Assembly: GCA_012517875.1 (NCBI GenBank)
Contig: JAAYUB010000076.1
Location: 1-39,031 of the forward strand
Source: Acidobacteriota bacterium
GTDB lineage: Bacteria; Acidobacteriota; JAAYUB01
Direction of reading: 5' to 3'
Length of the DNA: 39,031 nt
Below the pieces are notes generated by a model. That model did not search any database and was not told where the DNA came from. It was given only the letters and a program-made list of their open reading frames with translations. Positions within the stretch are counted from its first letter, which is position 1. The number at the start of each line of letters is the position of its first letter. This document shows positions 5,791-14,237 of the stretch, piece after piece. The position numbers and the translations under genes are program-made.

Positions 5791-7377
5791 TCACGGTGCG
5801 TTCAGGATCCGGGCATCGACCCAGTAAATGTCCCCGTCGCGGGTGAAAAACAGGTAGCGGCCGTCGGGCGAAAGGGCGGGGCACTGCTCGTTGCCGGCGG
5901 TGTTGACGGCGCGGCCCAGGTTGCGGAGCGGTGACCAGCCCCCCTTGGCGTTTCGGCGGCTGATCCACAGATCGCCCAGGCCGGCGCCGCCCGGGCGGGT
6001 GACCGACAGAATGAGGTAGCTCTCGTCGGGCGCGATGAGCGCGTCCCCTTCGAGCGCGTAACTGTTGACGGGCTCGCCGAGATTCTGTGGCCGCGTCCAG
6101 GCGCCGTTTCGGTACGACGCACGGTAGATGTCCCGCAGGCCGCGGGCGTCAGCGCGCTCGGCCTGCAGGTAGAGCGTTCCGCCGCGGGTGAGGGTGGGGT
6201 AGAACTCGTTTCCCGTTGTGTTGACGGGGGTTCCCAACTCACGGGGCGCCGACCATCCGTCGCCTTCGCGCGTCGCCACCCAGATGTCGAAATGCCGTTT
6301 GGGTGCCCCCTTGGGTTCCTTCGGACGGTTGGAGCTGAAATACAGTTGACGACCGTCCGCGGTGATGAATGGGTCGGCGTCGCTGTACGTCCCCGAAAAT
6401 GCGGCCACCTCAGGGCGGGACCACCGGTTGCCCTGGCGTTTCATCGTCATGATCTGGTAGCGGCCCGACATGGTCTGGACGGTATAGAGGAATTCTTTGC
6501 CGTCCGGCGTGAAGGCGGCGTTCAACTCGCGCTTCTCCGTGGAGACGACTCCCGGCGCGAACAGCTTGGGGGTGTTCCCCGGCGGCGTCTGGCCCAGGTA
6601 GGCGCCTTGCAGCACGGGCGCCGGCGGCAACGTCTTCGGCGCGCCGGCCGCCTGGAGCATCTGGACAATCCCGGTGTGCCCTTCCCGGGCGGCGATGCTC
6701 ACCGCCGTCCCGCCCCGCTGGTTCGGGGTGTTCACCGCCATCTTTCGGGCAAGCAGCGATTCCACGAGCTGCGTGTGGTTGTTCAACGCGGCCAGGTGCA
6801 GGGCGGTGTTGCCCATGGGGTCCGTCTCGGTCAGCGAGGCGCCACCGGTTAGGAGTATCTGGACCATGGCGATGTCACCCCGCCACGCGGCCTGGAGCAT
6901 GGGTGTGAATCCCTCGGCCGAGCGGAGGTTCGGCCGCGCGCCCCGACCCAGGAGCATCTTGACGCAGGGGCTCTGCGAGCCGCGGACGGCGGCATGAAGC
7001 GGCGTGTACTTCAACACGTTCTCCTGGTCGTCGATCCCCGACCACTTGCCGAGCATCCGTTCGGCCACCTGAGTCTGACCCAGAAAGCACACCATATGCA
7101 GGGCCGTCATCCCTTCTTGGTCGCGGGCGCTGACTTCGGCGCCGGCATCCAGGAGGTAATTGACCACATCCATCCGCCGGCTCATGACCGCCGTGATGAG
7201 CGGTGTCCGGTTGTATTCGCCCGGAGCGTTCAGCAACTGGGGGCTCTTGGCGAGAATCTCCTTCACTTGGGCCAAATTGCCCGCGGCGACCGCGTCGTGG
7301 ATCTCCGCGGCCATCGCCAGTGCGCCGCCCAGCAGGAGCGCCAGTGCGGTCGCCAGCCAACGTCTGCTCGGTCTCAT
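5791..7377 (-). CDS. Exported ankyrin-repeat plus PD40 beta-propeller protein
   Basis: A 528-aa protein with two known modules. Residues 1-23 are a signal peptide (RPSRRWLATALALLLGGA, cleavage near AMA). About 25-245 are six or seven ankyrin repeats with TPL, TALH and TPLHAAV signatures. About 280-528 are PD40/WD40-like blades of the TolB type (LNAAFTPDGKEFLYT, DADPFITADGRQLYFSSNR, FYPTLTRGGTLYL, CPALSPDGRYLFFTRDGDIYW). It probably binds a partner in the periplasm or outside. The ATG at 7377 is chosen over an upstream one at 7422 because GGGAGG lies 6 nt before it and the signal peptide then starts the protein. A promoter lies at 7481-7509. The joining of ankyrin repeats to an exported PD40 propeller is uncommon. 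Its ligand is unknown. Confidence 0.88.
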   Translation of the reverse strand: MRPSRRWLATALALLLGGALAMAAEIHDAVAAGNLAQVKEILAKSPQLLNAPGEYNRTPLITAVMSRRMDVVNYLLDAGAEVSARDQEGMTALHMVCFLGQTQVAERMLGKWSGIDDQENVLKYTPLHAAVRGSQSPCVKMLLGRGARPNLRSAEGFTPMLQAAWRGDIAMVQILLTGGASLTETDPMGNTALHLAALNNHTQLVESLLARKMAVNTPNQRGGTAVSIAAREGHTGIVQMLQAAGAPKTLPPAPVLQGAYLGQTPPGNTPKLFAPGVVSTEKRELNAAFTPDGKEFLYTVQTMSGRYQIMTMKRQGNRWSRPEVAAFSGTYSDADPFITADGRQLYFSSNRPKEPKGAPKRHFDIWVATREGDGWSAPRELGTPVNTTGNEFYPTLTRGGTLYLQAERADARGLRDIYRASYRNGAWTRPQNLGEPVNSYALEGDALIAPDESYLILSVTRPGGAGLGDLWISRRNAKGGWSPLRNLGRAVNTAGNEQCPALSPDGRYLFFTRDGDIYWVDARILNAP

Positions 7378-7480
7378 GGTGTGCCTCCCGATGTTGCGGA
7401 TCCCGCCCGACTGCGCCTCCACTGCCGGTGAGGCGCCCCGACGGATGCCTCCGGCCTGCGGGCGCCGGCGGCTTCCCGCT

Positions 7481-7509
7481 ATTATCGCTCACCGAGCGTT
7501 CCGCGTCCA
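7481..7509 (-). promoter_or_regulatory. Promoter of ankyrin/PD40 gene
   Basis: On the minus strand TGGACG (7509-7504) and GATAAT (7486-7481) are 17 bp apart. The leader would be about 97 nt. Confidence 0.45.
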
Positions 7510-7529
7510 CCTCGCGGATGCTGCGAACA

Positions 7530-7640
7530 GGCGGATGTCGGACCGCGGACTTCGGACAGCGGCCGTCGCATCCTCGTGCGCGTATTCGTGATCGTAATCG
7601 AGGCACGAGACACGTTCTCTCCACTTTCGTTCCCGCAATG
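7530..7640 (+). repeat. Intergenic repeat family A, partial copy A3
   Basis: A degenerate copy in A1 orientation: GCGGATGTCGGACCGCGGAC, ATTCGTGATCGTAATCGAGG and TTCGTTCCCGCAATGG match parts of A1/A2, but the order and ends are less complete. Confidence 0.5.
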
Positions 7641-8018
7641 GTCAAGTGACAGCTGCCCCGGAACGCGTGATGCGGCCAATCCCGGTCACAGCGAGGATTT
7701 GCAGACTCGCCCAATGACAGGGTGTGTTCGACGACATTCAAAATTCAGTCCAAGTCCGGCGAACGTCGCGAACGACTCCCGGCTGTCCGCATGACACAAC
7801 CCGCCCGTCAGGGCCATCGATCTGGATTGCGATGGGAGGTGGGTTCCGATAGCCGGAAACCCAAATCGTGGACACTGTAATTTCCGTGCAAACGCCAACA
7901 TATCAAAAGGTTCAATCGGTGGTGCGGAGCTGTTACCGGACAATGTAGCGCCGGGCCCGCCGGACACCGGATCATCTGGCCGCATTGCCTGCCGTCGCTG
8001 GTGGGAATCCAAAAGGTG

Positions 8019-9071
8019 TTACGGTGACTTCTCCGCCTTGCGGATCCGCAGGATCCCGCTGTAGTTCACGTCGGCGTTGTAACGGCCGCCCGGGCGGAAC
8101 GAGCGCCACTCCGCTTCTGTCTTCGGCTCGTAGGTGTACGTGCGGCCGCCGGAATCGCGGAACCGGATCGTGTATTTCTCGATGCGGGTGCCGGCACGGT
8201 CTTTGGCCCCGGCCACAAACGCCGGCCACATCGGCCGCTGGTTGTCCCCCGCGGCTTCCAGCAGCTTGACATCCACCCAGCGGTCAACGGTGTAGGTGTA
8301 ACGAGTCTTGTAGACCGGCCGCTCCTTGTAGACCGGCTCCTGGCCCGTCCGGGTGCGCGTGACCGACTCGTAGACGGGCCGGTCCTCGTACACGTCCTCG
8401 AAGTAGCCGTTGCCAAGGTCGCGAGTGCCCACCTTGACCCGCTCGGTGCCGGTCTTGACCTGCTCGGTGTAGGACTCCTCGCGCTCCCGGGTGCCCGTCT
8501 GGACCTTTTCCTGATGATGGACCGCCCGTTCCTGGCGCAGCACGCGGATGCCCTTGGGGAGTTCCCCCTCCCACCCTTGTTCGGTGAAGGTGCGCAGCTG
8601 CTGCGTCTGGATGGAGCGCTCCCAGTGGAAGCCGTCGGCGACGAGCACCGTGGAGCGGGGACGGCAGAACCAGTACAGCCCGGCCACGGCGACGAGGACG
8701 AAGGCCGCGGCGGCGATGAGACAGCCCTTGGCCACCTTGCGCCCGGTCGTTCCGGTGGCGGGCAGCGGGGCGGCCGGCGGTGCCGGCGGCGGCGCGAGCC
8801 GGGATCGTCCGGCGTCGGCGCCGGCGCCGCAGCCGGAACAGAAGGCGTTGGCGCCGGGATTGTCGCCGCCGCAGAAGGCGCACGTCCAGTCGGGACCGGC
8901 TTTGGCCTTCGCCACCTCGGTCTCGTCGACGACTTCGCGGGCGTCATCGGGCAGATACATCCGGACCTCAGCGCCGCGCGGCGCGCCGCAGCCGCCGCAG
9001 TATCTGTCCGGGCCGCGGTTGCGCGCCCGTCCGCACATGGGGCAATCCCAGGCACCTTCGCGAATAGCCAT
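8019..9071 (-). CDS. Double zinc-ribbon membrane protein, unknown role
   Basis: A 350-aa protein. Two zinc ribbons are visible: Cys10/Cys13/Cys25/Cys28 (CPMC...CGGC) and Cys64/Cys67/Cys78/Cys81 (CAFC...CSGC). A Pro/Ala linker and one membrane helix (about 114-136) follow. The C-terminal 210 residues hold a soluble domain dense in charged and Tyr residues with repeated EPVYKERPVYKTRYTY-like strands, predicted extracytoplasmic. Similar zinc-ribbon/TM proteins occur in several phyla without a fixed function. The ATG at 9071 has GGAGG 9 nt upstream. A TACAAT -10 box is present on the minus strand at 9128-9123. It is divergent from the HTH/FG-GAP gene, and the 190-bp gap is shared. Family architecture is clear; the role is unknown. 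Confidence 0.85.
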   Translation of the reverse strand: MAIREGAWDCPMCGRARNRGPDRYCGGCGAPRGAEVRMYLPDDAREVVDETEVAKAKAGPDWTCAFCGGDNPGANAFCSGCGAGADAGRSRLAPPPAPPAAPLPATGTTGRKVAKGCLIAAAAFVLVAVAGLYWFCRPRSTVLVADGFHWERSIQTQQLRTFTEQGWEGELPKGIRVLRQERAVHHQEKVQTGTREREESYTEQVKTGTERVKVGTRDLGNGYFEDVYEDRPVYESVTRTRTGQEPVYKERPVYKTRYTYTVDRWVDVKLLEAAGDNQRPMWPAFVAGAKDRAGTRIEKYTIRFRDSGGRTYTYEPKTEAEWRSFRPGGRYNADVNYSGILRIRKAEKSP

Positions 9072-9226
9072 ACGGTTTTTCCTCCATGGCCTTGGACGGC
9101 CGCGGGATGAATATTGGCAGAAATTGTAGCCGAAACGCGTGCGAAAATCCCCAAGAAAGTCAGCGGATCCGGTCCGCCTCGGATGGCGGGAGGCGGCGCG
9201 CGACTGCTGCGAAAGCTTGCGGCGGG

Positions 9227-9235
9227 TGGTAGAAT
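9227..9235 (+). promoter_or_regulatory. Extended -10 promoter of HTH/FG-GAP gene
   Basis: TGGTAGAAT fits the extended -10 pattern TGnTAnAAT. Transcription near 9242 gives a ~20-nt leader. No good -35 box is present, as expected of extended -10 promoters. Confidence 0.5.
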
Positions 9236-9262
9236 ACAGCCATCACGAGTTGGGATGAGGCG

Positions 9263-10762
9263 ATGGCGGCTTCGGGACGGATGCTGGAATCGTGGAAAGA
9301 GATCGCTGAACACTGTGGCCGGTCGGTGCGCACCGTCCAGCGGTGGGCCCAGCGCGGCCTGCCGGTGTATCGAGACGCCGGTGGCACGAGCGACCGGGTT
9401 TACGCCTTCGCCGAGGAAATCGACGCCTGGCGCCTGGCCCAGGCGCTCCCGGGCACCGGCAGCGGCCATGACGAGGGTGACTCTCCCGGTGCCGCTGATA
9501 GCGGCGATCTGCCGTCCCCCACTGAACCGGAAGGCGAAGACGCGGACGCTGTCCCGTCCGCGGTGAGCCGGACGACGGAGCCGACGGCCCCCGTCGACGC
9601 GGCGGTTCCTGTCGCCGTAACGACTCGGCGGCCCCCCCGGATCTGGTTCCGGGCCGCCGGTTTACTGCTGGCGGTGCTGGCGGTCGGCGCGGCGGCGCTC
9701 TACTTCTTCCGGCAGACGGGGGGCGCCGACACTCACCGGTTGGCCCGGGCCCTGGCCGAGGGCGACACGGTGGTCGGTTACGACACCACCGGGCAGCGGC
9801 TTTGGGCGACCCGCCTCCCCGGTTCGGTGATGCAGGAGACACCTGAATTTTTGGCCACGAACGCGGGTGCCTGCGGCGGCCGGCAATTCGTGCTCGCCGA
9901 CCTGGAAGGGGACGGCGCCACCGAGGTGCTGGCCAACGTCCATACCTCGCTGACTGCATCCGACCTGTACTGCCTTGGTTCGGACGGCCGAGTCCGGTGG
10001 AGTTATCGCCCGGGCGAGTCGCTGAATTTCGGCGGACGGCCGGTGTCCGCTGAGTGGTTTGTCCGCTTCTTCCATGTCTCCGACGCGGACGGGGACGGCA
10101 GGAAGGAGATCGTTCTGCCGGCCGTCCATTACCAACTCTTCCCCGCCAAGATGGTGGTTCTGGGTTCGGACGGAGCGGTGCGCGGGCAGTACCTGCATAC
10201 GGGGCACTTTTTGAATCTGACTCTGACCGACCTGAATCGCGACGGCCGAACCGAGATCCTGATCGTGGGCATCAACAATGCCCACCGGCAGGGCTTTTTA
10301 GCGCTGCTCGACCCATCGGACCTGGCGGGTATCTCGCCACCGTCCAGCGACGCCGCCTACACGTGCGCGGGCCAGCCGCCGGGCCATGAGCTGTACTACC
10401 TGCTGTTCCCGCGGGACTGCATCAACCGGGCGACCCACGAGTACGGCGGGCTGGACGGCATCGTGGTGGAACAGGAGCAGGTCGTCGTCTCGACCTTCTG
10501 GACGATCCAGCCGCCCGAAGGGGTGGCGGTAGGCAGCGTGCTGTTCTACCTGGACCGCTGGCTGGCGCTGCGCTGGGTGGATTTCGACAACGGCTACTCC
10601 GTCCTCCACGCCTACCTGGAGCGCATCGGGCACGTCGATCACCCCTTCAGGCGGGACGAGATCAACGAACTCGACGCCATCCGCTACTGGGACGGCGACA
10701 CATTCACCGCCATGCCGACTCCCAACCGCCGCGGCCGCTGGGCGAGCCGTGGGAGTGATTGA
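9263..10762 (+). CDS. HTH-TM-FG-GAP fusion protein (acidobacterial type)
   Basis: A 499-aa predicted single-pass membrane protein. Residues 8-60 form a MerR/excisionase-like helix-turn-helix (ESWKEIAEHCGRSVRTVQRW, then RGLPVYR and a YAF segment), the form abundant in Acidobacteria. A disordered acidic linker (65-125) leads to one membrane helix (129-149). Outside, FG-GAP/VCBS repeats with calcium-binding-like loops occur at 213-222 (DLEGDGATEV), 274-283 (DADGDGRKEI) and 323-332 (DLNRDGRTEI), suggesting a beta-propeller. It could carry an outside signal to DNA, or the HTH may only be a tether; this is inference. The ATG at 9263 has only a weak GATGAGG site; Met7 is an alternative. The gene downstream has its own strong promoter. 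The domains are well supported. Confidence 0.85.
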   Translation: MAASGRMLESWKEIAEHCGRSVRTVQRWAQRGLPVYRDAGGTSDRVYAFAEEIDAWRLAQALPGTGSGHDEGDSPGAADSGDLPSPTEPEGEDADAVPSAVSRTTEPTAPVDAAVPVAVTTRRPPRIWFRAAGLLLAVLAVGAAALYFFRQTGGADTHRLARALAEGDTVVGYDTTGQRLWATRLPGSVMQETPEFLATNAGACGGRQFVLADLEGDGATEVLANVHTSLTASDLYCLGSDGRVRWSYRPGESLNFGGRPVSAEWFVRFFHVSDADGDGRKEIVLPAVHYQLFPAKMVVLGSDGAVRGQYLHTGHFLNLTLTDLNRDGRTEILIVGINNAHRQGFLALLDPSDLAGISPPSSDAAYTCAGQPPGHELYYLLFPRDCINRATHEYGGLDGIVVEQEQVVVSTFWTIQPPEGVAVGSVLFYLDRWLALRWVDFDNGYSVLHAYLERIGHVDHPFRRDEINELDAIRYWDGDTFTAMPTPNRRGRWASRGSD

Positions 10763-10789
10763 CACACGGGCCGCGGATGCCGGTATAAT
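10759..10789 (+). promoter_or_regulatory. Consensus sigma70 promoter before GtrA fusion gene
   Basis: A perfect TTGACA (10759-10764) and a perfect TATAAT (10784-10789) are separated by 19 bp. The -35 box overlaps the stop codon of the HTH/FG-GAP gene. Start of transcription is expected near 10796. Confidence 0.65.
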
Positions 10790-10858
10790 GCCCCGGTCCG
10801 CGCCGGCGCGCCCCGAGTGGGCCGGGCGGCAGCCAGTCTGTGCGGGCGGACTCTCAGC

Positions 10859-12946
10859 ATGACTTCGAACAGCACATCCCGGCTCTGGTGGCTCCTCAAG
10901 CAGGTGTGGCAGTTCACCCGCTTCGCCGTGGTGGGGGCCCTCAACACCGGCATTGATTTCGCCATCACCAACATCCTGGTACTTATGCTGCAGCCGTCCA
11001 GCGGCGTCGTGCTCTTTCTCATCTCGGTGGTGGCGTGCGGCGTGGCCACCCTCAACAGCTACGTGCTGAACCGGCGCTGGACGTTCGCCGATGCCTTCGG
11101 ACCAGCCGATCGGGCGGAGAAACTCAAGTTCGCGGCCGTGGCGGGACTGTCCATGGCAATCAATACGACCAGCTTCCTGTTCCTCGTCCGTTTCCTGCCC
11201 CGCTACCTGCCGCCGGAGCTGCCCGAGTGGCTGGGCGTGCCCGGATTCATCCTGGTGGTCAACCTGGCCAAGTTCGGCGGGGTGTTGGCCGCGTTCATCC
11301 TGAGCTTTCTGGGATTCCGGTTCGGCGTCTTCAAGACCGAGGCGGTCCACACGTTCCGTAAAACCTTTGCATTTCCCGCGGCGCCGGACCGCGGCGGCAA
11401 CGTCCAGGTGCTGGCGGCCGTCGGGCTGGCGGCAACCCTGCGGCTGCTGCTGGTGTTGCCGGGTGCGCCACTGTCGGGCGACGCCGTGGTTAACGCGGCG
11501 GCCGCGCGCGACGCGGTGGCCGGCGGTTGGGCGGTGGTGGAGCCGGCGGGGCTCAACCTGTTCACCGCCTGGCAGGCGCTGGTGCTCGCGACGGGTATGG
11601 GCCAGGTCGCTGCGGCCGTGGTCGCCTCGCTGGTCCCGGGTGTCCTCCTGCTGCTGCCCGTGGTGCGGATCACCCGAACCCTGTACGGAGCGCCGGCGGC
11701 CTGGCTGGCGGCGCTGTTCACCGCCGCTCATCCCCGCCTGATGGAATACTCGGTCAACGGCGAAGCGTTCAGCTTCTACCTGTGCGCGTTCGCCGCCGGG
11801 GTGTGGGCGCTGGTCCGGTTGGCGCGCGGCGGAGGGCTGGGGGCCGGGACGGCGGTGGGTGCGGCGTTCGGGCTGGCCGCCGCGGTGCACAACGACGGCT
11901 TCACCGCCTTTGTGGCGGCATTGCCGCTGACTGTGGGCCTGGCCTGTCCGTCCCGCGGTCTGCTGCCCCCCCGTGGCGGCGAGGCAGGCGGACGATGGCT
12001 GGCTCGATTGGCAGTGGGTGCCGCTGCGGCCGCCGCCTTCGCCGCCGTCATGATCGGCTGGGTGCTGGCGATGCCGGCTGCGCCGGGCGACGGCGGGCTG
12101 CTCCATGTCACCGCCGCGCCGGTGCGGGTGTTCACCGAACGTCTGGACCTGGCGGAGGCGGCCCGGGCCATCTACGGCGAGGCCGCAACAGCGGCTCAGT
12201 CGGTGGCGCCGGACCGCTGGTCCGGCTGGATGGCCCAGGTTGCACGGGTTCCCCAGAACCTGCTCTACTGTTTGGAGCGGACGCCGGGTCTGCTGTTGAC
12301 ACCTGTCCCCCTGTTCCTGTTCCTGTTGCCGCTGTTCACCGGACGATGGTGCCTGTTCCGGTCGGACAAGCTGCCCCTGGTGTTCATGATGGTGTTGCCG
12401 GTGGTGGCCGACGCCTTGCTGCGCGTGGACACGCGCAATCTTCTGACCGCGGTGGTGCCCGTTCAGATATTCGGCGCGGCCGGGCTGGTGGCGTTCGCCG
12501 CGTATGCGGCGCGCGAGTCCAGGCTCCCGGGGCTGCTGGGCGCAGTCGTGGCCGTCATCCTGATGATTTCGCTGGGGCTCACGGCCTGGCGGGCGGTGGA
12601 TTTGGAACGACAGTATGAGAACCATCACCGTCTGGCCGGCTGGCTGGCGGCGTCCGTGCCCCGCGACGAGCCCGTGGCCGGCTGTGCGTATGGCTACATC
12701 GAACTCACCGGCTTTTACTCGGGGCACGCGACGGTGCCCCGGCTCTGGACCGAACGGGCCGAGGATCTGCCGGCGGACATGGACCGCCGCGGCGTTCACT
12801 GGCTGATCCTGTACGAGCCGTTCCTGCGGGCCGCCAATCCGACTTTGTTGCCGGCGCTCGACGCGGGCGTGCCCGGCTTCCGCCGGGCATTCGTCGCCAC
12901 GGACCGGCGCGGACTCCGGGCAGTGGTCTTCGAACGGACGCCCTGA
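10859..12946 (+). CDS. GtrA-like domain fused to membrane glycosyltransferase-like protein
   Basis: A 695-aa polytopic membrane protein. Residues about 15-165 are a GtrA domain (four helices, with FTRFAVVGALNTGIDF and NSYVLNRRWTF signatures), the family thought to flip or handle polyprenyl-phosphate sugars. About 180-600 contain some ten helices with the look of a GT-C (PMT/ArnT-like) transferase, including a loop SGDAVVNAAAARDAV where such enzymes keep a catalytic acidic residue. The C-terminal ~80 residues form a soluble domain. Fusion of the two would couple lipid-linked sugar handling with transfer at the membrane; this is inference. The ATG at 10859 is favoured because GtrA begins there; a GTG at 10817 is in frame but has no ribosome site. 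A hairpin follows at 12955. Confidence 0.85.
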   Translation: MTSNSTSRLWWLLKQVWQFTRFAVVGALNTGIDFAITNILVLMLQPSSGVVLFLISVVACGVATLNSYVLNRRWTFADAFGPADRAEKLKFAAVAGLSMAINTTSFLFLVRFLPRYLPPELPEWLGVPGFILVVNLAKFGGVLAAFILSFLGFRFGVFKTEAVHTFRKTFAFPAAPDRGGNVQVLAAVGLAATLRLLLVLPGAPLSGDAVVNAAAARDAVAGGWAVVEPAGLNLFTAWQALVLATGMGQVAAAVVASLVPGVLLLLPVVRITRTLYGAPAAWLAALFTAAHPRLMEYSVNGEAFSFYLCAFAAGVWALVRLARGGGLGAGTAVGAAFGLAAAVHNDGFTAFVAALPLTVGLACPSRGLLPPRGGEAGGRWLARLAVGAAAAAAFAAVMIGWVLAMPAAPGDGGLLHVTAAPVRVFTERLDLAEAARAIYGEAATAAQSVAPDRWSGWMAQVARVPQNLLYCLERTPGLLLTPVPLFLFLLPLFTGRWCLFRSDKLPLVFMMVLPVVADALLRVDTRNLLTAVVPVQIFGAAGLVAFAAYAARESRLPGLLGAVVAVILMISLGLTAWRAVDLERQYENHHRLAGWLAASVPRDEPVAGCAYGYIELTGFYSGHATVPRLWTERAEDLPADMDRRGVHWLILYEPFLRAANPTLLPALDAGVPGFRRAFVATDRRGLRAVVFERTP

Positions 12947-12954
12947 GACGAAAA

Positions 12955-12975
12955 GGCGCGGCTCAACGCCGCGCC
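12955..12975. terminator. Bidirectional terminator between convergent genes
   Basis: GGCGCGGC (12955-12962) pairs with GCCGCGCC (12968-12975) around loop TCAAC. On the minus strand it is followed by TTTTCGTCT, a T-rich tail. It separates the GtrA fusion from the DUF1573 gene. Confidence 0.65.
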
Positions 12976-13009
12976 CGCTCGTTTCCCATCGGGTTCGGGT
13001 CCGGGATTG

Positions 13010-14062
13010 TTACGGCAACTCCGGATTCGGGGTCCGCCGCGGTTGCCCGACCACTTTCACCTCGACGGTTTTCTGGTCCGGGAGATCGGTTTCAATCACC
13101 AGTGTTCCGGCGAACGGCCCTCCCGTGTAGCCGGCCGGCAGGGTGACCGTCACGGTGTAGGCGGTTCCGGGCGCCACCTCCTCCAGGCGGGTCTTCAGAC
13201 CGGGTACGTCGCAGGTGACGCCGAGTATCTTGAACGGGGTGTTGATGGAGTTGAACCGGACCTGCCGCACAACATCCGACGGCACACCGGTCAGGGAGAA
13301 ATTCAGCCGATAGGGCACGGCTCGGACGATGCCGACCACCTCGCCGACGACCAGCATCGTCAGTGTCGGCTTTTTAGGGTGGTTGGTCTTCAGGATGACT
13401 TGTTCGCTGAAACGCCCGATGGGCGTGTCGGCGGGCAGGGTGATCCGGATACGCTGGTGGGCGATGTTGTTGAAACCGGTTTTTGAGTACTCCACCCGCA
13501 AGGACGGATGGGCGCACGTGATGGCCGTGATATCGGTTTGGTCCGCGTCCTTGCCGACCAGGGTGGCGTAGCGAACCTCCTGCTGCCCCTTGTTCACCTG
13601 GCGGAACGTGACCGTGGTCTGCTCCAGGGCCAGCGTGTTCACGATGTCGGCGCGGATGATGAGTTCCACCGAGGGGTGATTCAGATCGTTGGTGGACACG
13701 GTGATCTGTTTCATGAGTGCCCGGCGGCGATTGGCGGTGTTGAGGGTGACCTCGATGTTTCCTTCCCCGCCCGGGGGAATCTCCCTGGCCGAAACCAGGG
13801 CTGCCGTGCACCCTCAACCCGCTTTGACGCTGTGAATGATCAGCATCGCCTGTCCGACGTTTTTAAACTGAAACACGTGCTTGAGGGTGACGCCATCTTC
13901 CACAACACCGAAATCATGCTTCAGGGAGTCGAACCGGATCTCCGGCTGCGGCTTGCCCGTCGGGGCCTCGGTTGTCGCGTCCTGGGCGGCGGCCCAGCCG
14001 GCCCAGGCCAGCACCAGCGCCGCAATCGGCAGCACCGGGCGGAAAAGAGTTGGCGGAATCAA
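13010..14062 (-). CDS. Secreted DUF1573 protein with in-frame UGA, candidate selenoprotein
   Basis: A 350-residue frame read through one TGA at 13816-13814 (residue 83). Residues 1-26 are a signal peptide (TTG start at 14062 after GAGGAGG). The DUF1573 domain begins about residue 42 (FDSLKHDFGVVEDG, TLKHVFQFKNVG) and continues as IIHSVKAG-UGA-GCTAALVSA, REIPPGGEGNIEVTLNT and ITVSTNDLNHPSVEL. In this family the UGA position is the first Cys of the conserved Cys-Gly-Cys. The remainder, to 350, is a second immunoglobulin-like region. The frame on both sides is intact, and no ribosome site precedes the next ATG (13714). A perfect 6-bp hairpin starts 13 nt after the UGA. Selenocysteine is therefore possible; a TGC-to-TGA mutation or base-call error is the alternative. 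The biochemical role of DUF1573 is unknown. Confidence 0.75.
13783..13800 (-). promoter_or_regulatory. SECIS-like hairpin after in-frame UGA
   Basis: Read on the minus strand, CCCTGG-TTTCGG-CCAGGG forms a perfect 6-bp stem. It starts 13 nt after the UGA and its loop starts 19 nt after, close to the geometry of the E. coli fdhF element. The loop lacks the usual early G unless the closing G-C pair opens. A structure prediction or reporter test would be decisive. Confidence 0.4.
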
Positions 14063-14096
14063 GAGGGTGTTCCTCCTCAGAGGGATCAGAGTGTCA

Positions 14097-14125
14097 TCTA
14101 TACATCATTCCGGCGCCGAAGCCAA
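14097..14125 (-). promoter_or_regulatory. Promoter of DUF1573 gene
   Basis: On the minus strand TTGGCT (14125-14120) and TATAGA (14102-14097) are 17 bp apart, with a ~28-nt leader to the TTG start. The divergent lipoprotein gene has a TAAAAT -10-like box at 14201-14206. Confidence 0.5.
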
Positions 14126-14237
14126 GCGGGAATGTCGGCGGCGGAGCCCGCGGCGCGTCCCGTTCCTCACAAAGGCTGAAACATCCGGGGGGCCGCTCAG
14201 TAAAATAGTCGTCACCTTGAGACGGAGGTTCGAACAC

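Larger units (their letters stand above)
7378..8018. other. Intergenic region, 641 bp
   Basis: It holds the ankyrin-gene leader and promoter and the degenerate repeat copy A3 (7530-7640). In 7641-8018 I see no gene: the possible frames have no ribosome site and no recognisable product. The region may be decayed sequence. Confidence 0.5.

Noticed and set aside
7686-8012. 108-aa minus-strand frame between the ankyrin and zinc-ribbon genes
   Set aside because: It has no ribosome site, no domain and no codon pattern like the neighbours.
10298-12799. 833-aa minus-strand frame
   Set aside because: It is antisense to the HTH/FG-GAP and GtrA fusion genes, rich in Gln/Arg/His, with no start signals.
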